49,274 bases of DNA, taken from assembly GCF_014333615.1 (NCBI RefSeq), contig NZ_JACSCY010000023.1, positions 1-49,274 on the forward strand, read 5' to 3'. Position 1 is the stretch's first letter. Each line of letters opens with the position of its first letter. The notes beneath the pieces are model-generated. The model was not told the origin of the DNA, searched no databases, and saw only the letters and a list, made by a program, of their open reading frames with translations. This DNA comes from Hymenobacter citatus. Lineage in GTDB: Bacteria > Bacteroidota > Bacteroidia > Cytophagales > Hymenobacteraceae. This document shows, piece by piece, positions 8,431-16,168 of the stretch. Both the position numbers and the translations under genes were made by a program.

Positions 8431-10449
8431 ATGCTACCTACCCCCAGCTCTATGCTTGCACCCACCGATGCAGCAACGCGTATTGCGGAGCTGGAGCAGG
8501 CACTGCTCGCCGCCAACGAGCGAGCCGCCGCCGCCGAGCGTCGCTTGGCTGAGGCGGCAGCCAACAGCAAGCCGAGCGCGTTTGGCATAGATCAGGTACT
8601 TTATGATTTGCCGGCGCCTGTGGCCGCGCACGACCTTTACGGTCGATTACGCTTTTGCAACTTGGCCTTTGCCCTATTATTGCAGCGGCCCATGGCCAGC
8701 CTAGTAAACCAGCCGCTTAGCGAAGTGATACCCGCTGCCGAGCTGTCCGCCTACCTGGCGCAGGTAGGAGCACCCGGCCAGCCCGTAACGGGGCAGCTGT
8801 CTCTGCTACCCACTGGCGGCAAGCAGCCCCGACAACTGCTGTACCGCGCCCAACGCCTCGACCCACCAAGCCAGGCAACGTACGTGCTGCTGTGCGCCCT
8901 CGACGTGACGGAACAGGCACAAGCAACGGCCGAGCTGCGCCGCAGCAAGGAAAAAGCCGAGGCCTCGGCACAGGCCAAGGAAGCCTTCCTGGCCAATCTC
9001 AGCCACGAAATTCGCACGCCCATGAACGGCGTGCTGGGCATGGCGCGCCAACTCACCAAAACGCCCCTCGACCAGAGCCAACAAGAACTGCTGCGCATTA
9101 TTCAGACCTCGGGCGAGCATTTGCTGGCGGTGCTAAACGAGGTGCTGGACATGACCAAGATCAGCTCGGCGCGTTTGGAGCTGGAGCAGATGTCGTTTGA
9201 TTTGCGGGAGTCGATGGAGGTAGCGTTGCAGCCGCTGGCCGTGCAGGCCGCTGAGAAAGGCTTGCTGTTCCACGCTACCCTGCTCCTTCAGCGCGAGCCG
9301 CTACCCCGCGTAATGGGCGACGCCTACCGGCTGAATCAGGTCCTGATCAACCTGGTATCCAACGCCATTAAGTTCACGCCAGCTGGCGGCAGCATTTCCG
9401 TGGGGGGGTACCTGCTCAGCCAGACCGACACACACCTGACGGCCGGCTTCCGCGTTACAGATACCGGTATTGGCATTCCAGAGAATAAGCTCGATCATAT
9501 TTTCGAGGATTTTGTGCAGGCTGGTACCGATACGGCCCGGCGGTACGGCGGTACGGGGCTGGGCCTGGGCATTGCCCGGGCGCTGGTAGAGCAAATGGGC
9601 GGCACCATTCAGGTAGAAAGCCAGGTGGAAAGCGGCAGTACCTTTCAATTCACCGTGACGCTGCCGCGGGCCGAGGGCATCGAAACCACACCGCGACCGG
9701 TGCTGACGGACACCGGGGCACTGCGCAACTGCCGCGTGCTGGTGGTGGAGGATAATGGCATCAACCGCGAAGTGGTGCGCCGGCTGCTGCAAGGCTGGGG
9801 CGTGCAGGTAGATGAGGCTGAAGATGGCCCTACTGCATTGCTCCTGCACACCGAAAACCTCTACGATGCCGTGCTGATGGATATTCAGATGCCGGGTATG
9901 AGCGGCGCGGAAGCTACCACGCACATCCGGCTGCACCCCGACCCCGCACGGGCACAGGTGCCAGTGCTGGCTCTCACTGCCAACGCTTTTCGCTCCGATC
10001 TGGACCGCTACCTCAAAGCCGGCATCAACGATTGCCTGACTAAGCCATTCAAGGAAGAAGAGTTTTACCACAAGCTAGTGGCGCTGCTGCAACTGCCAGC
10101 GTTACCCTACGACTTGGCGCAGGTATACGAACTGGCCGATGGCGAAAAGACCTTTGTGCAGCGCATGGTGCGCTCTTTTCTGCTGCACATCCCGCCTAGC
10201 TTGCAGCAGATGCAGGCCGCTGCTGCCGCTGAGCATTGGATTGAGGTGGCCAGGTTGGTACACCACATCAAACCAAACCTTATTCAGTTTGGGGTAGCGG
10301 GCATTGCACAACCTTTACAGCTGCTAATAGACCCACCCCGGCCGGGAGCTGAAGACCAGAAGTATCGGGCCGCCGCTGTGCAACAGTTGATACGGCAGGT
10401 AGAGCAAGTGGTAAATGGATTGGCAGCGGAAATACCGGCTGTTTCTTAA
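8431..10449 (+). CDS. Hybrid sensor histidine kinase (PAS-HisKA-HATPase-REC-Hpt)
   Basis: The protein has 672 residues and no membrane span, so it is a cytosolic sensor. A coiled coil (about 14-46) precedes a PAS-like domain (about 53-165). The dimerisation helix carries the phospho-accepting His192 in SHEIRTP. The ATPase domain has an N box (NQVLINLVSNAIKF, 302-315), DTGIGI (344-349) and GGTGLGLG (373-380). A receiver domain (about 434-550) has Asp484 in MDIQMPG and Lys538 in TKPF. A C-terminal Hpt-like domain has His611 in VHHIKPN. This is a complete internal phosphorelay (His192 to Asp484 to His611), and the phosphate would then move to a separate receiver. The convergent LytTR regulator next door is a candidate but not a proven partner. 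The signal is unknown. Confidence 0.93.
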   Translation: MLPTPSSMLAPTDAATRIAELEQALLAANERAAAAERRLAEAAANSKPSAFGIDQVLYDLPAPVAAHDLYGRLRFCNLAFALLLQRPMASLVNQPLSEVIPAAELSAYLAQVGAPGQPVTGQLSLLPTGGKQPRQLLYRAQRLDPPSQATYVLLCALDVTEQAQATAELRRSKEKAEASAQAKEAFLANLSHEIRTPMNGVLGMARQLTKTPLDQSQQELLRIIQTSGEHLLAVLNEVLDMTKISSARLELEQMSFDLRESMEVALQPLAVQAAEKGLLFHATLLLQREPLPRVMGDAYRLNQVLINLVSNAIKFTPAGGSISVGGYLLSQTDTHLTAGFRVTDTGIGIPENKLDHIFEDFVQAGTDTARRYGGTGLGLGIARALVEQMGGTIQVESQVESGSTFQFTVTLPRAEGIETTPRPVLTDTGALRNCRVLVVEDNGINREVVRRLLQGWGVQVDEAEDGPTALLLHTENLYDAVLMDIQMPGMSGAEATTHIRLHPDPARAQVPVLALTANAFRSDLDRYLKAGINDCLTKPFKEEEFYHKLVALLQLPALPYDLAQVYELADGEKTFVQRMVRSFLLHIPPSLQQMQAAAAAEHWIEVARLVHHIKPNLIQFGVAGIAQPLQLLIDPPRPGAEDQKYRAAAVQQLIRQVEQVVNGLAAEIPAVS

Positions 10450-10467
10450 GGACTCCTTTCGTCAGGG

Positions 10468-10526
10468 GCTTACCCGGTGCAAAGACGCCTGCTTGCATCT
10501 TTGCACCGGGTAAGCATTCCTTTTTT
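10468..10526. terminator. 18-bp perfect hairpin between convergent kinase and regulator genes
   Basis: Arms 10468-10485 and 10498-10515 (GCTTACCCGGTGCAAAGA and its complement) are perfect with a 12-base loop. Six Ts follow at 10521-10526 for the plus-strand kinase. The position between two convergent genes suggests a shared terminator. Confidence 0.88.
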
Positions 10527-10547
10527 AAGGAGAAGAGGAATATTTAT

Positions 10548-11297
10548 TTATAAAGCTTGTAGTCGCTGTACTAGCTCTTCCTGGTAGGCACGGCTCACAG
10601 GTACCTCGTATGTTCCGAGCTGCAGCATATTGTCTTCCAGCGCCTCTATACGGTGCAGATTCACAATATAGGAGCGGTGCACGCGCACAAAATGACGGAA
10701 GGGTAGGCGCTCCTCCATATTCTTGAGCGTGCCGCCCACGATGTGCTTTTGTTTGCTGGTTACTAGCACCACGTAAGTGGATAGGGCCTCTATAAAGAGT
10801 ACGTCTTCAAAATTAATGCGTAGCAGCCGGCCATTCGTCTTCACAAACAAATCGGTGCCAGTGGCCGAAAGGTCGGTGGGAATGGTGGGCGCAGCGGGAG
10901 TAGGAGAAGCAGGTGGAGTGGCGCGGTACTGCTCCGTCACCCGGTCGATAGCCTGGCAAAAACGGGCGTAGTTCACGGGTTTTACGAGGTAATCGAGCAC
11001 GCGCAGCTCAAACGCATCTACAGCAAAACTAGCGTGCGTGGTTACTAGAATAACAGCAGGCTTGGGGTCGGGCAGCAGCTTTACCAGCTCCAAACCACTG
11101 ATATGAGGCATCTCGATGTCGAGCAGCAGTACGTCTACCGGGTTGCCAGCGTGCAGGTAAGTCAGGGCCTCCACAGCATCAGGGAAAGAGGCAGCCAACG
11201 TAAGCTGGTCGTGGCGCTGCACGGCGCGCTCCAGCGTGAAGCGATTGATTTCGTTGTCGTCGATGATGACGCAGGCAAGCGGAACAATAGCCGACAT
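10548..11297 (-). CDS. LytTR-family response regulator
   Basis: The ATG at 11297 gives 249 residues beginning MSAIVPLACVIIDDNE, the normal start of a receiver domain; a further 10 in-frame codons upstream look non-native. The receiver (about 1-120) has acidic Asp13/Asp14, phospho-acceptor Asp60 in LLLDIEMP and Lys106 in LVKPVNY. A Pro/Ala/Thr linker (about 127-147) leads to a LytTR DNA-binding domain (about 150-249), with LFIEALSTYV and FVRVHRSYIVNL typical of the family. LytTR regulators bind direct repeats in target promoters. The partner kinase is not obvious: the neighbouring hybrid kinase ends in an Hpt domain and could feed it. A TACTTTTG box lies upstream at 11362-11369. Confidence 0.94.
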   Translation of the reverse strand: MSAIVPLACVIIDDNEINRFTLERAVQRHDQLTLAASFPDAVEALTYLHAGNPVDVLLLDIEMPHISGLELVKLLPDPKPAVILVTTHASFAVDAFELRVLDYLVKPVNYARFCQAIDRVTEQYRATPPASPTPAAPTIPTDLSATGTDLFVKTNGRLLRINFEDVLFIEALSTYVVLVTSKQKHIVGGTLKNMEERLPFRHFVRVHRSYIVNLHRIEALEDNMLQLGTYEVPVSRAYQEELVQRLQAL

Positions 11298-11361
11298 AAG
11301 TAGGTGATAAGTATAAGTGGTAGGCAACGCGGATACGACTACACTATCATACGTGCAATGG

Positions 11362-11369
11362 CAAAAGTA
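11362..11369 (-). promoter_or_regulatory. Bacteroidota -7 box (TACTTTTG, minus strand) before the LytTR gene
   Basis: The minus strand reads TACTTTTG, an exact match to TAnnTTTG, 64 bases before the chosen ATG. No TTG occurs at normal -33 spacing. Confidence 0.45.
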
Positions 11370-11523
11370 GGGAAGCTTTGGGGCTTGGTTGCAGCGCCGA
11401 AAGCGGTACAGCCAAGATCAAAAGCACGCAACAGATACAACGTCCATTGCCGAACTTGCCTACTTTCGCATTGCCAACTGATTATCTAACGCCGGGCGCG
11501 CCCCGCGTCCCTACCCCCACGAT

Positions 11524-12891
11524 ATGCCTACCTACCTCGAAGAAAACCAGAATCGTTTCATTCATGAGCTAATGGACTGGCTCCGCATTCCCAGCGTTTC
11601 CGCCGACCCCAAGTTTCACGGCGACGTGCTGCAAGCCGCTGAGTTCCTGAAGCAGCGCCTGGAAGAAATTGGCGTGGACAACGTGGAGCTGTGCCAGACC
11701 GCCGGCAACCCCATCGTCTACGGAGAGAAACTGGTAGACCCCGCCCTACCCACCGTACTCGTCTACGGCCACTACGACGTGCAGCCCGCCGACCCCTACG
11801 AGCTGTGGAACTCGCCGCCGTTTGAGCCGGTGATTAAAGACGAAAAAATATACGCCCGCGGTGCCTGCGACGACAAAGGCCAGGTGTATATGCACGTGAA
11901 GGCTTTCGAAGTGATGCAGCAGCAGGGCGGCGTGCCCTGCAACGTGAAATTTATGGTAGAGGGCGAAGAGGAAATCGGCTCCAACAACCTGGCTATCTTC
12001 GTCAAAAACAATAAGGAAAAGCTGAAAGCCGATGTCATTCTGATTTCGGATACCGGCATTCTGGCCAACGATCTGCCCAGCATTGAGGTAGGGCTGCGCG
12101 GCCTGAGCTACCACGAGGTGGAAGTGACTGGCCCCAACCGCGACCTGCATTCCGGCCTCTACGGCGGTGCCGTGGCCAACCCCATCAACGTGCTGTGCAA
12201 GATGATTGCGAGTCTGCACGACGAGCACAACCATATTACCATCCCCGGCTTCTACGACAACGTGGCCACTCTGAGCGAGGAAGAACGCGCCGAGCTGAAC
12301 CGCGTGCCGCACTCCGACGACGAGTTCAAGCAAAGCATCGGCCTACCCGCCACCTACGGCGAAACCGGCTACACCACCGTGGAGCGTACCGGCATCCGGC
12401 CTACCCTCGACGTGAACGGCATCTGGGGCGGCTATACCGGCGAAGGCGCCAAAACGGTAATTCCGTCCAAGGCTTTTGCCAAAATCTCGATGCGCCTGGT
12501 GCCTCACCAAACGTCCGACGAAATTACGGCCTTGTTTCAGGAGCACTTCACCCGCATTGCGCCCGAGGGCGTAACGGTGCAGGTGCGCCCTCACCACGGC
12601 GGCGAGCCTGTGGTAACGCCCACCGATTCGGTGGCTTACCAGGCGGCCGCGCAGGCCATGGAAACCACCTTCGGCAAGCGCCCGGTGCCTACCCGCGGCG
12701 GCGGCTCCATTCCTATTGTGGCCATGTTCAAATCGGAGCTGGGTATCGACTCGGTACTGTTTGGCTTTGGGTTGGATTCGGACGCCATCCACTCGCCCAA
12801 CGAGCACTACGGCGTGTTCAACTTCCTGAAAGGTATTGAAACCATTCCGTTGTTTTTCGAGAACTACGCGGCACTGGAAAAGGCGAAATAA
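11524..12891 (+). CDS. M20-family dipeptidase/peptidase
   Basis: This 455-residue cytosolic enzyme has the M20 two-zinc layout. Metal ligands visible are His83 and Asp116 (YGHYDVQ and CDDKGQ), Glu150, Asp176 (ISDTG) and a late His in HSPNEHYG. Glu149 in EGEEEIGS is the expected general base and Asp85 its helper. The central lid domain (about 190-380) with TGPNRDLHSG is typical of the dipeptidase (CNDP-like) branch, which hydrolyses small peptides. Length is normal. The gene is monocistronic and ends eight bases before a long palindrome. The exact substrate cannot be told from sequence. Confidence 0.93.
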   Translation: MPTYLEENQNRFIHELMDWLRIPSVSADPKFHGDVLQAAEFLKQRLEEIGVDNVELCQTAGNPIVYGEKLVDPALPTVLVYGHYDVQPADPYELWNSPPFEPVIKDEKIYARGACDDKGQVYMHVKAFEVMQQQGGVPCNVKFMVEGEEEIGSNNLAIFVKNNKEKLKADVILISDTGILANDLPSIEVGLRGLSYHEVEVTGPNRDLHSGLYGGAVANPINVLCKMIASLHDEHNHITIPGFYDNVATLSEEERAELNRVPHSDDEFKQSIGLPATYGETGYTTVERTGIRPTLDVNGIWGGYTGEGAKTVIPSKAFAKISMRLVPHQTSDEITALFQEHFTRIAPEGVTVQVRPHHGGEPVVTPTDSVAYQAAAQAMETTFGKRPVPTRGGGSIPIVAMFKSELGIDSVLFGFGLDSDAIHSPNEHYGVFNFLKGIETIPLFFENYAALEKAK

Positions 12892-12898
12892 CCTAACT

Positions 12899-12954
12899 GA
12901 ATGCACCAAAAAGGCCGATTCCTAAGGGTAGGAATCGGCCTTTTTGGTGCATTC
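12899..12954. terminator. 26-bp perfect hairpin between convergent genes
   Basis: Arms 12899-12924 and 12929-12954 are exact complements around a four-base AGGG loop. Runs of five A and five T inside the arms (CCAAAAAGG / CCTTTTTGG) give a U-tract after the inner GC stem on either strand. It would terminate both the peptidase gene and the first barrel gene. Confidence 0.9.
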
Positions 12955-12967
12955 AGCCTGGCGCTTG

Positions 12968-13564
12968 CTACAAACGCCCGAACATATAGCCCACGTACAG
13001 CTGAATGGCGCTGTTGTAGATATTGCGGGCTGGCAGGTTGATGATGCTTAATCGCCGGTCGTAGCCAAGCTTAGTGGCGCCGCCATTGTAGCGCAAGCCC
13101 ACCAAAGCGCCTTTAGGGGTTTCGTAGCCCAAGCCCACTGCATAGCCCAGGTCTACATCACGGGTATGGTTTTTCCACTTGATGCTGGCTGAGTTGGTCT
13201 TCAACTCTGAGTCGGAACGAAATCCAAACTGCGGACCAACTTCCAAAAAGAGGCCATCGAGCTTGTATTTCAGCATCACGGGCACATCCAGATAAGTGAT
13301 GTTGTAACGAAGGTTGGTGTTTTCGTAGCGCGAACCCTTCATAGAAACCAGAAGCTCGGGCTGGACAGACAGGTTTTTATCCAGACTCAGCTCCAGCAGG
13401 CCGCCACCATGAAAGCCGGGCTTATACCGGGTGCCGATGGCATCATCGCCCACGAAAGAAGTGAGGCTTAGCCCGGCCTTCACGCCCAGACGTATATCCT
13501 GGGCGTAGGCCGAGGAAACAGAAAGGCCGCCAGCAAATAGGAGCGACCAGTAAAGTTTTTTCAT
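12968..13564 (-). CDS. PorT-family outer-membrane beta-barrel protein (paralog 1)
   Basis: It has 198 residues with a signal peptide (cleavage near AYAQ). It then has the family start RLGVKAGLSLTSFVGDD, alternating strands such as FLEVGPQFGFR, the GYAVGLGYETP segment and VGLRYNGG. The C-terminal strand is IQLYVGYMFGRL, ending close to an aromatic residue as outer-membrane barrels do. This fits the eight-stranded 'outer membrane protein beta-barrel' family (PorT-like) of Bacteroidota; individual functions are unknown. It is the last of four tandem paralogs on this strand and is most similar to paralog 2. It is flanked on both sides by long perfect hairpins, so it is probably transcribed alone. 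Confidence 0.88.
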   Translation of the reverse strand: MKKLYWSLLFAGGLSVSSAYAQDIRLGVKAGLSLTSFVGDDAIGTRYKPGFHGGGLLELSLDKNLSVQPELLVSMKGSRYENTNLRYNITYLDVPVMLKYKLDGLFLEVGPQFGFRSDSELKTNSASIKWKNHTRDVDLGYAVGLGYETPKGALVGLRYNGGATKLGYDRRLSIINLPARNIYNSAIQLYVGYMFGRL

Positions 13565-13610
13565 AGAATGCGGTGATTACAAAGTCTACCGCCGCGGGCC
13601 GGCAATATTC

Positions 13611-13683
13611 CTGCCGAGTTATTGCAAGAAAAAGGTCCATCCTGCTTAGCAGGATGGACCTTTTTCTTGCAATAACTCGGCAG
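13611..13683. terminator. 35-bp perfect hairpin between barrel paralogs 1 and 2
   Basis: Arms 13611-13645 and 13649-13683 are exact complements around a three-base loop. The inner part (AAAAAGGTCCATCCTGC and its complement) is a classic terminator with A- and T-runs; an extra GAGTTATTGCAAG stem extends it. It lies downstream of paralog 2 and upstream of paralog 1. Confidence 0.9.
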
Positions 13684-13695
13684 TTGTGCACGCGT

Positions 13696-14295
13696 CTACT
13701 TGCCGCCGAACATGTAGCCTATATACAGTTGGAAGGCGCTGTTACGTACATTACCAGCTTCAATGTCGATACCGTTGTAGGAATCATTTTTGCCTATTTT
13801 GCTCAAACCACCATTATAGCGCAGGCCAATCATAGGGCCACTGGCAGCTTGGTAGCCTAAACCTGCCGCATAACCAAGGTCAACGGTTTTGAAAGCTTCT
13901 TTAGAATCGACGGATAGGTCGTCAACTTTGAACTTCGAGCCTACTAGAAAGCCAACTTGTGGGCCTACCTCAAAGAACAAACCATCAGCTTTAAATTTTA
14001 GTAGGACTGGGACATCGATATAACTCTGGTTAAAACGATAATCACCCATGCCTTCAGCTTTGGCTCCCTTCATTGAGAATAACACTTCAGGCTGAACAGC
14101 AAAGCTTTCAGAAAGACCTATTTCCGCTACTCCACCACCGTGAAATCCAAATTTGTATTCAACATCCTCGATATCCTTACCAGTAAAGCTGGTGAGGCTA
14201 GCGCCAGCTTTTACACCCAACCGTACGCCTTGTGCATGAGCAGCCGTAGTAGAAAGACCAACCGCTACGAGAACAGATAATAAAACTTTTTTCAT
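13696..14295 (-). CDS. PorT-family outer-membrane beta-barrel protein (paralog 2)
   Basis: It has 199 residues with a signal peptide (MKKVLLSVLVAVGLS..., cleavage near AHAQ). The body matches paralog 1 closely in layout: RLGVKAGASLTSFTGKD, YKFGFHGGGVAEIGLSE, SMKGAKAEG, FFEVGPQVGF, DLGYAAGLGY, IGLRYNGGLSKIG and a final FQLYIGYMFGGK strand. The two genes are clearly tandem duplicates. By eye this copy is poorer in G and C than its neighbours, with more A/T at third positions, so it may have been acquired or replaced separately. Its upstream region shares a GCAATATTC-TTGC-like motif (14354-14367) with that of paralog 1 (13601-13615). Confidence 0.88.
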   Translation of the reverse strand: MKKVLLSVLVAVGLSTTAAHAQGVRLGVKAGASLTSFTGKDIEDVEYKFGFHGGGVAEIGLSESFAVQPEVLFSMKGAKAEGMGDYRFNQSYIDVPVLLKFKADGLFFEVGPQVGFLVGSKFKVDDLSVDSKEAFKTVDLGYAAGLGYQAASGPMIGLRYNGGLSKIGKNDSYNGIDIEAGNVRNSAFQLYIGYMFGGK

Positions 14296-14397
14296 ACTGA
14301 AAAGAGTAAAAAATAATATAAGTAATGCGCGATATTGCGCCGCGGCTGCTAAGCAATATTCTTGCCCGACTTCACTAATTCTTCATATAAAAAGCAA

Positions 14398-14429
14398 AAT
14401 GCCCACGCTGGCAAAGCAACGTGGGCATT
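14398..14429 (-). terminator. Intrinsic terminator of barrel paralog 3
   Basis: On the minus strand a 10-bp stem (AATGCCCACG at 14398-14407 pairs with 14420-14429) is followed by a T-rich run (TTTTGCTTTTT). It lies 25 bases past the stop of paralog 3. Confidence 0.85.
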
Positions 14430-14453
14430 AAGCATTAGTAGTAAGCGCGCTGC

Positions 14454-15122
14454 CTAGCGCGAGGTAATCAGGTAGCCCAACGAGAGTTGGAACAAGGAGT
14501 TGCGGGCATTGCGTAGGTCGTTGCCCTGGTAGCCATCCTTGGTGAAATCAGTGAACGAGCCGTTGTAGCGCAAGTCCAGGATAAGGCCATTCTCGGATTG
14601 GAAGCCCAGGCCAGCGGCGTAGCCTACCTCAAAACGGTTCACGTTGCTTAGGTCATAGTCGCCGGAGTTGTAGTCGGCGCGTGTGCCCGTAACGTTGTTG
14701 GTACGTACGGTTTTGTCGTTGCGGTTGAGCAGATAGTTGAACTGCGGACCAGCCTCCACAAAGAAGCCGCCAGCGTTGATTTTCACCAGCACTGGCAGAT
14801 CGAGGTAGTTGTAGTTGGCGCGGCCCTCGTACTTGTAGGTGCCGAAAACAGACGAGCTGTTGTTCTTGTAGCCTTTCTGCGAGTACAGCAGCTCAGGTTG
14901 AATCGAGAGGAAACCATCGGCAATCAGTGGGGCGTTCAGCATGACGCCGCCCACAAAGCCAAACTTGTTTTCGAAACGGTCTTCGTTGGTTACGTCGCCC
15001 GCTAGATTGGAGAGGTTAGCACCGGCTTTCACGCCCACGCGCACGCCCTGTGCCCGCGACTCTTGGGCTCCAAATGCAGCTGCAATAGCCAATGAACCAG
15101 CAATGATAAAAGACTTTTTCAT
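14454..15122 (-). CDS. PorT-family outer-membrane beta-barrel protein (paralog 3)
   Basis: It has 222 residues with a signal peptide (MKKSFIIAGSLAIAAAFG..., cleavage near SRAQ). The mature start RVGVKAGANLSNLAGDV, the strand LPVLVKINAGGFFVEAGPQF and the FEVGYAAGLGF segment match the other copies. The C-terminal strand is FQLSLGYLITSR. It has longer external loops than paralogs 1 and 2, for instance the NNSSSVFGTYKYEGR and DKTVRTNNVTGTRADYN regions, and is more diverged. It has its own terminator. The ligand or function is unknown. Confidence 0.87.
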   Translation of the reverse strand: MKKSFIIAGSLAIAAAFGAQESRAQGVRVGVKAGANLSNLAGDVTNEDRFENKFGFVGGVMLNAPLIADGFLSIQPELLYSQKGYKNNSSSVFGTYKYEGRANYNYLDLPVLVKINAGGFFVEAGPQFNYLLNRNDKTVRTNNVTGTRADYNSGDYDLSNVNRFEVGYAAGLGFQSENGLILDLRYNGSFTDFTKDGYQGNDLRNARNSLFQLSLGYLITSR

Positions 15123-15223
15123 GAATTTTATGAAAAAAGGTAGGTGGTGTGGCGTAGCCTATCAGAAGCACGCCAGTTAGGGTAGTAAACGAAAAAGAAC
15201 GTAAATGGGTGGGGTAGTTCAAT

Positions 15224-15267
15224 AAAAAAAGAGCCAGATGACTCACGAAGAGTTACCTGGCCCTTTT
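15224..15267 (-). terminator. Intrinsic terminator of barrel paralog 4
   Basis: Minus-strand transcript: a 14-bp stem with one mismatch and two G-U pairs, a short loop (TTCGT), then seven Ts (plus-strand A-run near 15224-15230). It lies 15 bases past the stop of paralog 4. Confidence 0.82.
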
Positions 15268-15281
15268 TATTCCTCTTGAGA

Positions 15282-16022
15282 TTATTTACCCCAGGGGATG
15301 AGGTAGCCAACTTGCGCCGTGAAAGCGCGGTTGAAAGCTTTTGGCTCGTTGCGGGCGCTAGTGTTCTTTGTGTCGAATAGCGTCTTGAAGCCTTGGTTGT
15401 AGCGTACGCCAATGCTGAAACCACCAGCCGTCTGGTAACCAATGCCAGCTACACCACCGATGTCGAAGCTAGCGAGGTCTTCTTTCTCCTTGCTAGTGCC
15501 CATTTTTTCGTTGCGCTCTGGCGTATTGTCGTTGTACTTAATGTTGGTTTCCGTTTCTTGTTTGGAAGCCACCATGTAGCCTACTTGTGGACCCAGTTCG
15601 AAGTACAGGCCCGACCCGCCGGGAGCAGTGTTAATCCGCACCGGAATGGGTAGGTCGATGTAGCTCAACACGCGCTTGTTCTGGTATTTAAATTTATCGA
15701 CGTTAGCGCCGTAGCCATTGGCCGTGAGGGTACTACGGTCTTTTAGCTCATAACTACGCTCGAAACCTTTACGGTTGTAAAGCAATTCGGGAGCCAGCGT
15801 CCAAAAACCGTCGCTGCTCAAAGGAAGCTGGTAAGAGATACCGGCATTGTAGCCGAGCTTGTATTGTAAGTCACCGGCGTAGCCATTTACTTGGTCGGCA
15901 TCTTTGCCGCCAATATTAGCCAGTGTACCGCCTACCCGAATACCGAGACGAGGACCGGATTGCGCCTGAGCAGCCGAAGCAGCCGAAACAATGGCGAGAG
16001 AAAGAAGTGCAATTTTTTTCAT
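15282..16022 (-). CDS. PorT-family outer-membrane beta-barrel protein (paralog 4)
   Basis: This is the longest of the set at 246 residues. The signal peptide is MKKIALLSLAIVSAASAAQAQ. The mature start RLGIRVGGTLANIGGKD, the YIDLPIPVRINTAPGGSGLYFELGP region, DIGGVAGIGYQTAGG and VGYLIPWGK at the end show the same barrel family. Loops are longer and charged (KQETETNIKYNDNTPERN and KMGTSKEKEDL), the kind of region that faces outward. It is the first gene of the four in transcription order and has its own terminator, so the four look like separately controlled tandem duplicates rather than one operon. Confidence 0.87.
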   Translation of the reverse strand: MKKIALLSLAIVSAASAAQAQSGPRLGIRVGGTLANIGGKDADQVNGYAGDLQYKLGYNAGISYQLPLSSDGFWTLAPELLYNRKGFERSYELKDRSTLTANGYGANVDKFKYQNKRVLSYIDLPIPVRINTAPGGSGLYFELGPQVGYMVASKQETETNIKYNDNTPERNEKMGTSKEKEDLASFDIGGVAGIGYQTAGGFSIGVRYNQGFKTLFDTKNTSARNEPKAFNRAFTAQVGYLIPWGK

Positions 16023-16168
16023 GGGAAGTCAGATTTAAAGCCTGAACGGATAGTAGTCAAACTGCTTGACAACTAATTTTAGGGGCTCATACTGCCTAAT
16101 AGGGAGAGAAGGTTACAGTCATTCGCTCTCGTATAGTCTGCCGGAAATATTCAAGTAAATAGGTATTT

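Noticed and set aside
9301..10071. Antisense ORF of 256 codons in the hybrid kinase gene
   Set aside because: The sense frame has complete kinase motifs; the antisense frame has none.
12968..16022. Tandem barrels and hairpins as a CRISPR array or integron
   Set aside because: Hairpins differ in sequence, are not regularly spaced and lie between full-length protein genes. No integrase or Cas gene is present.
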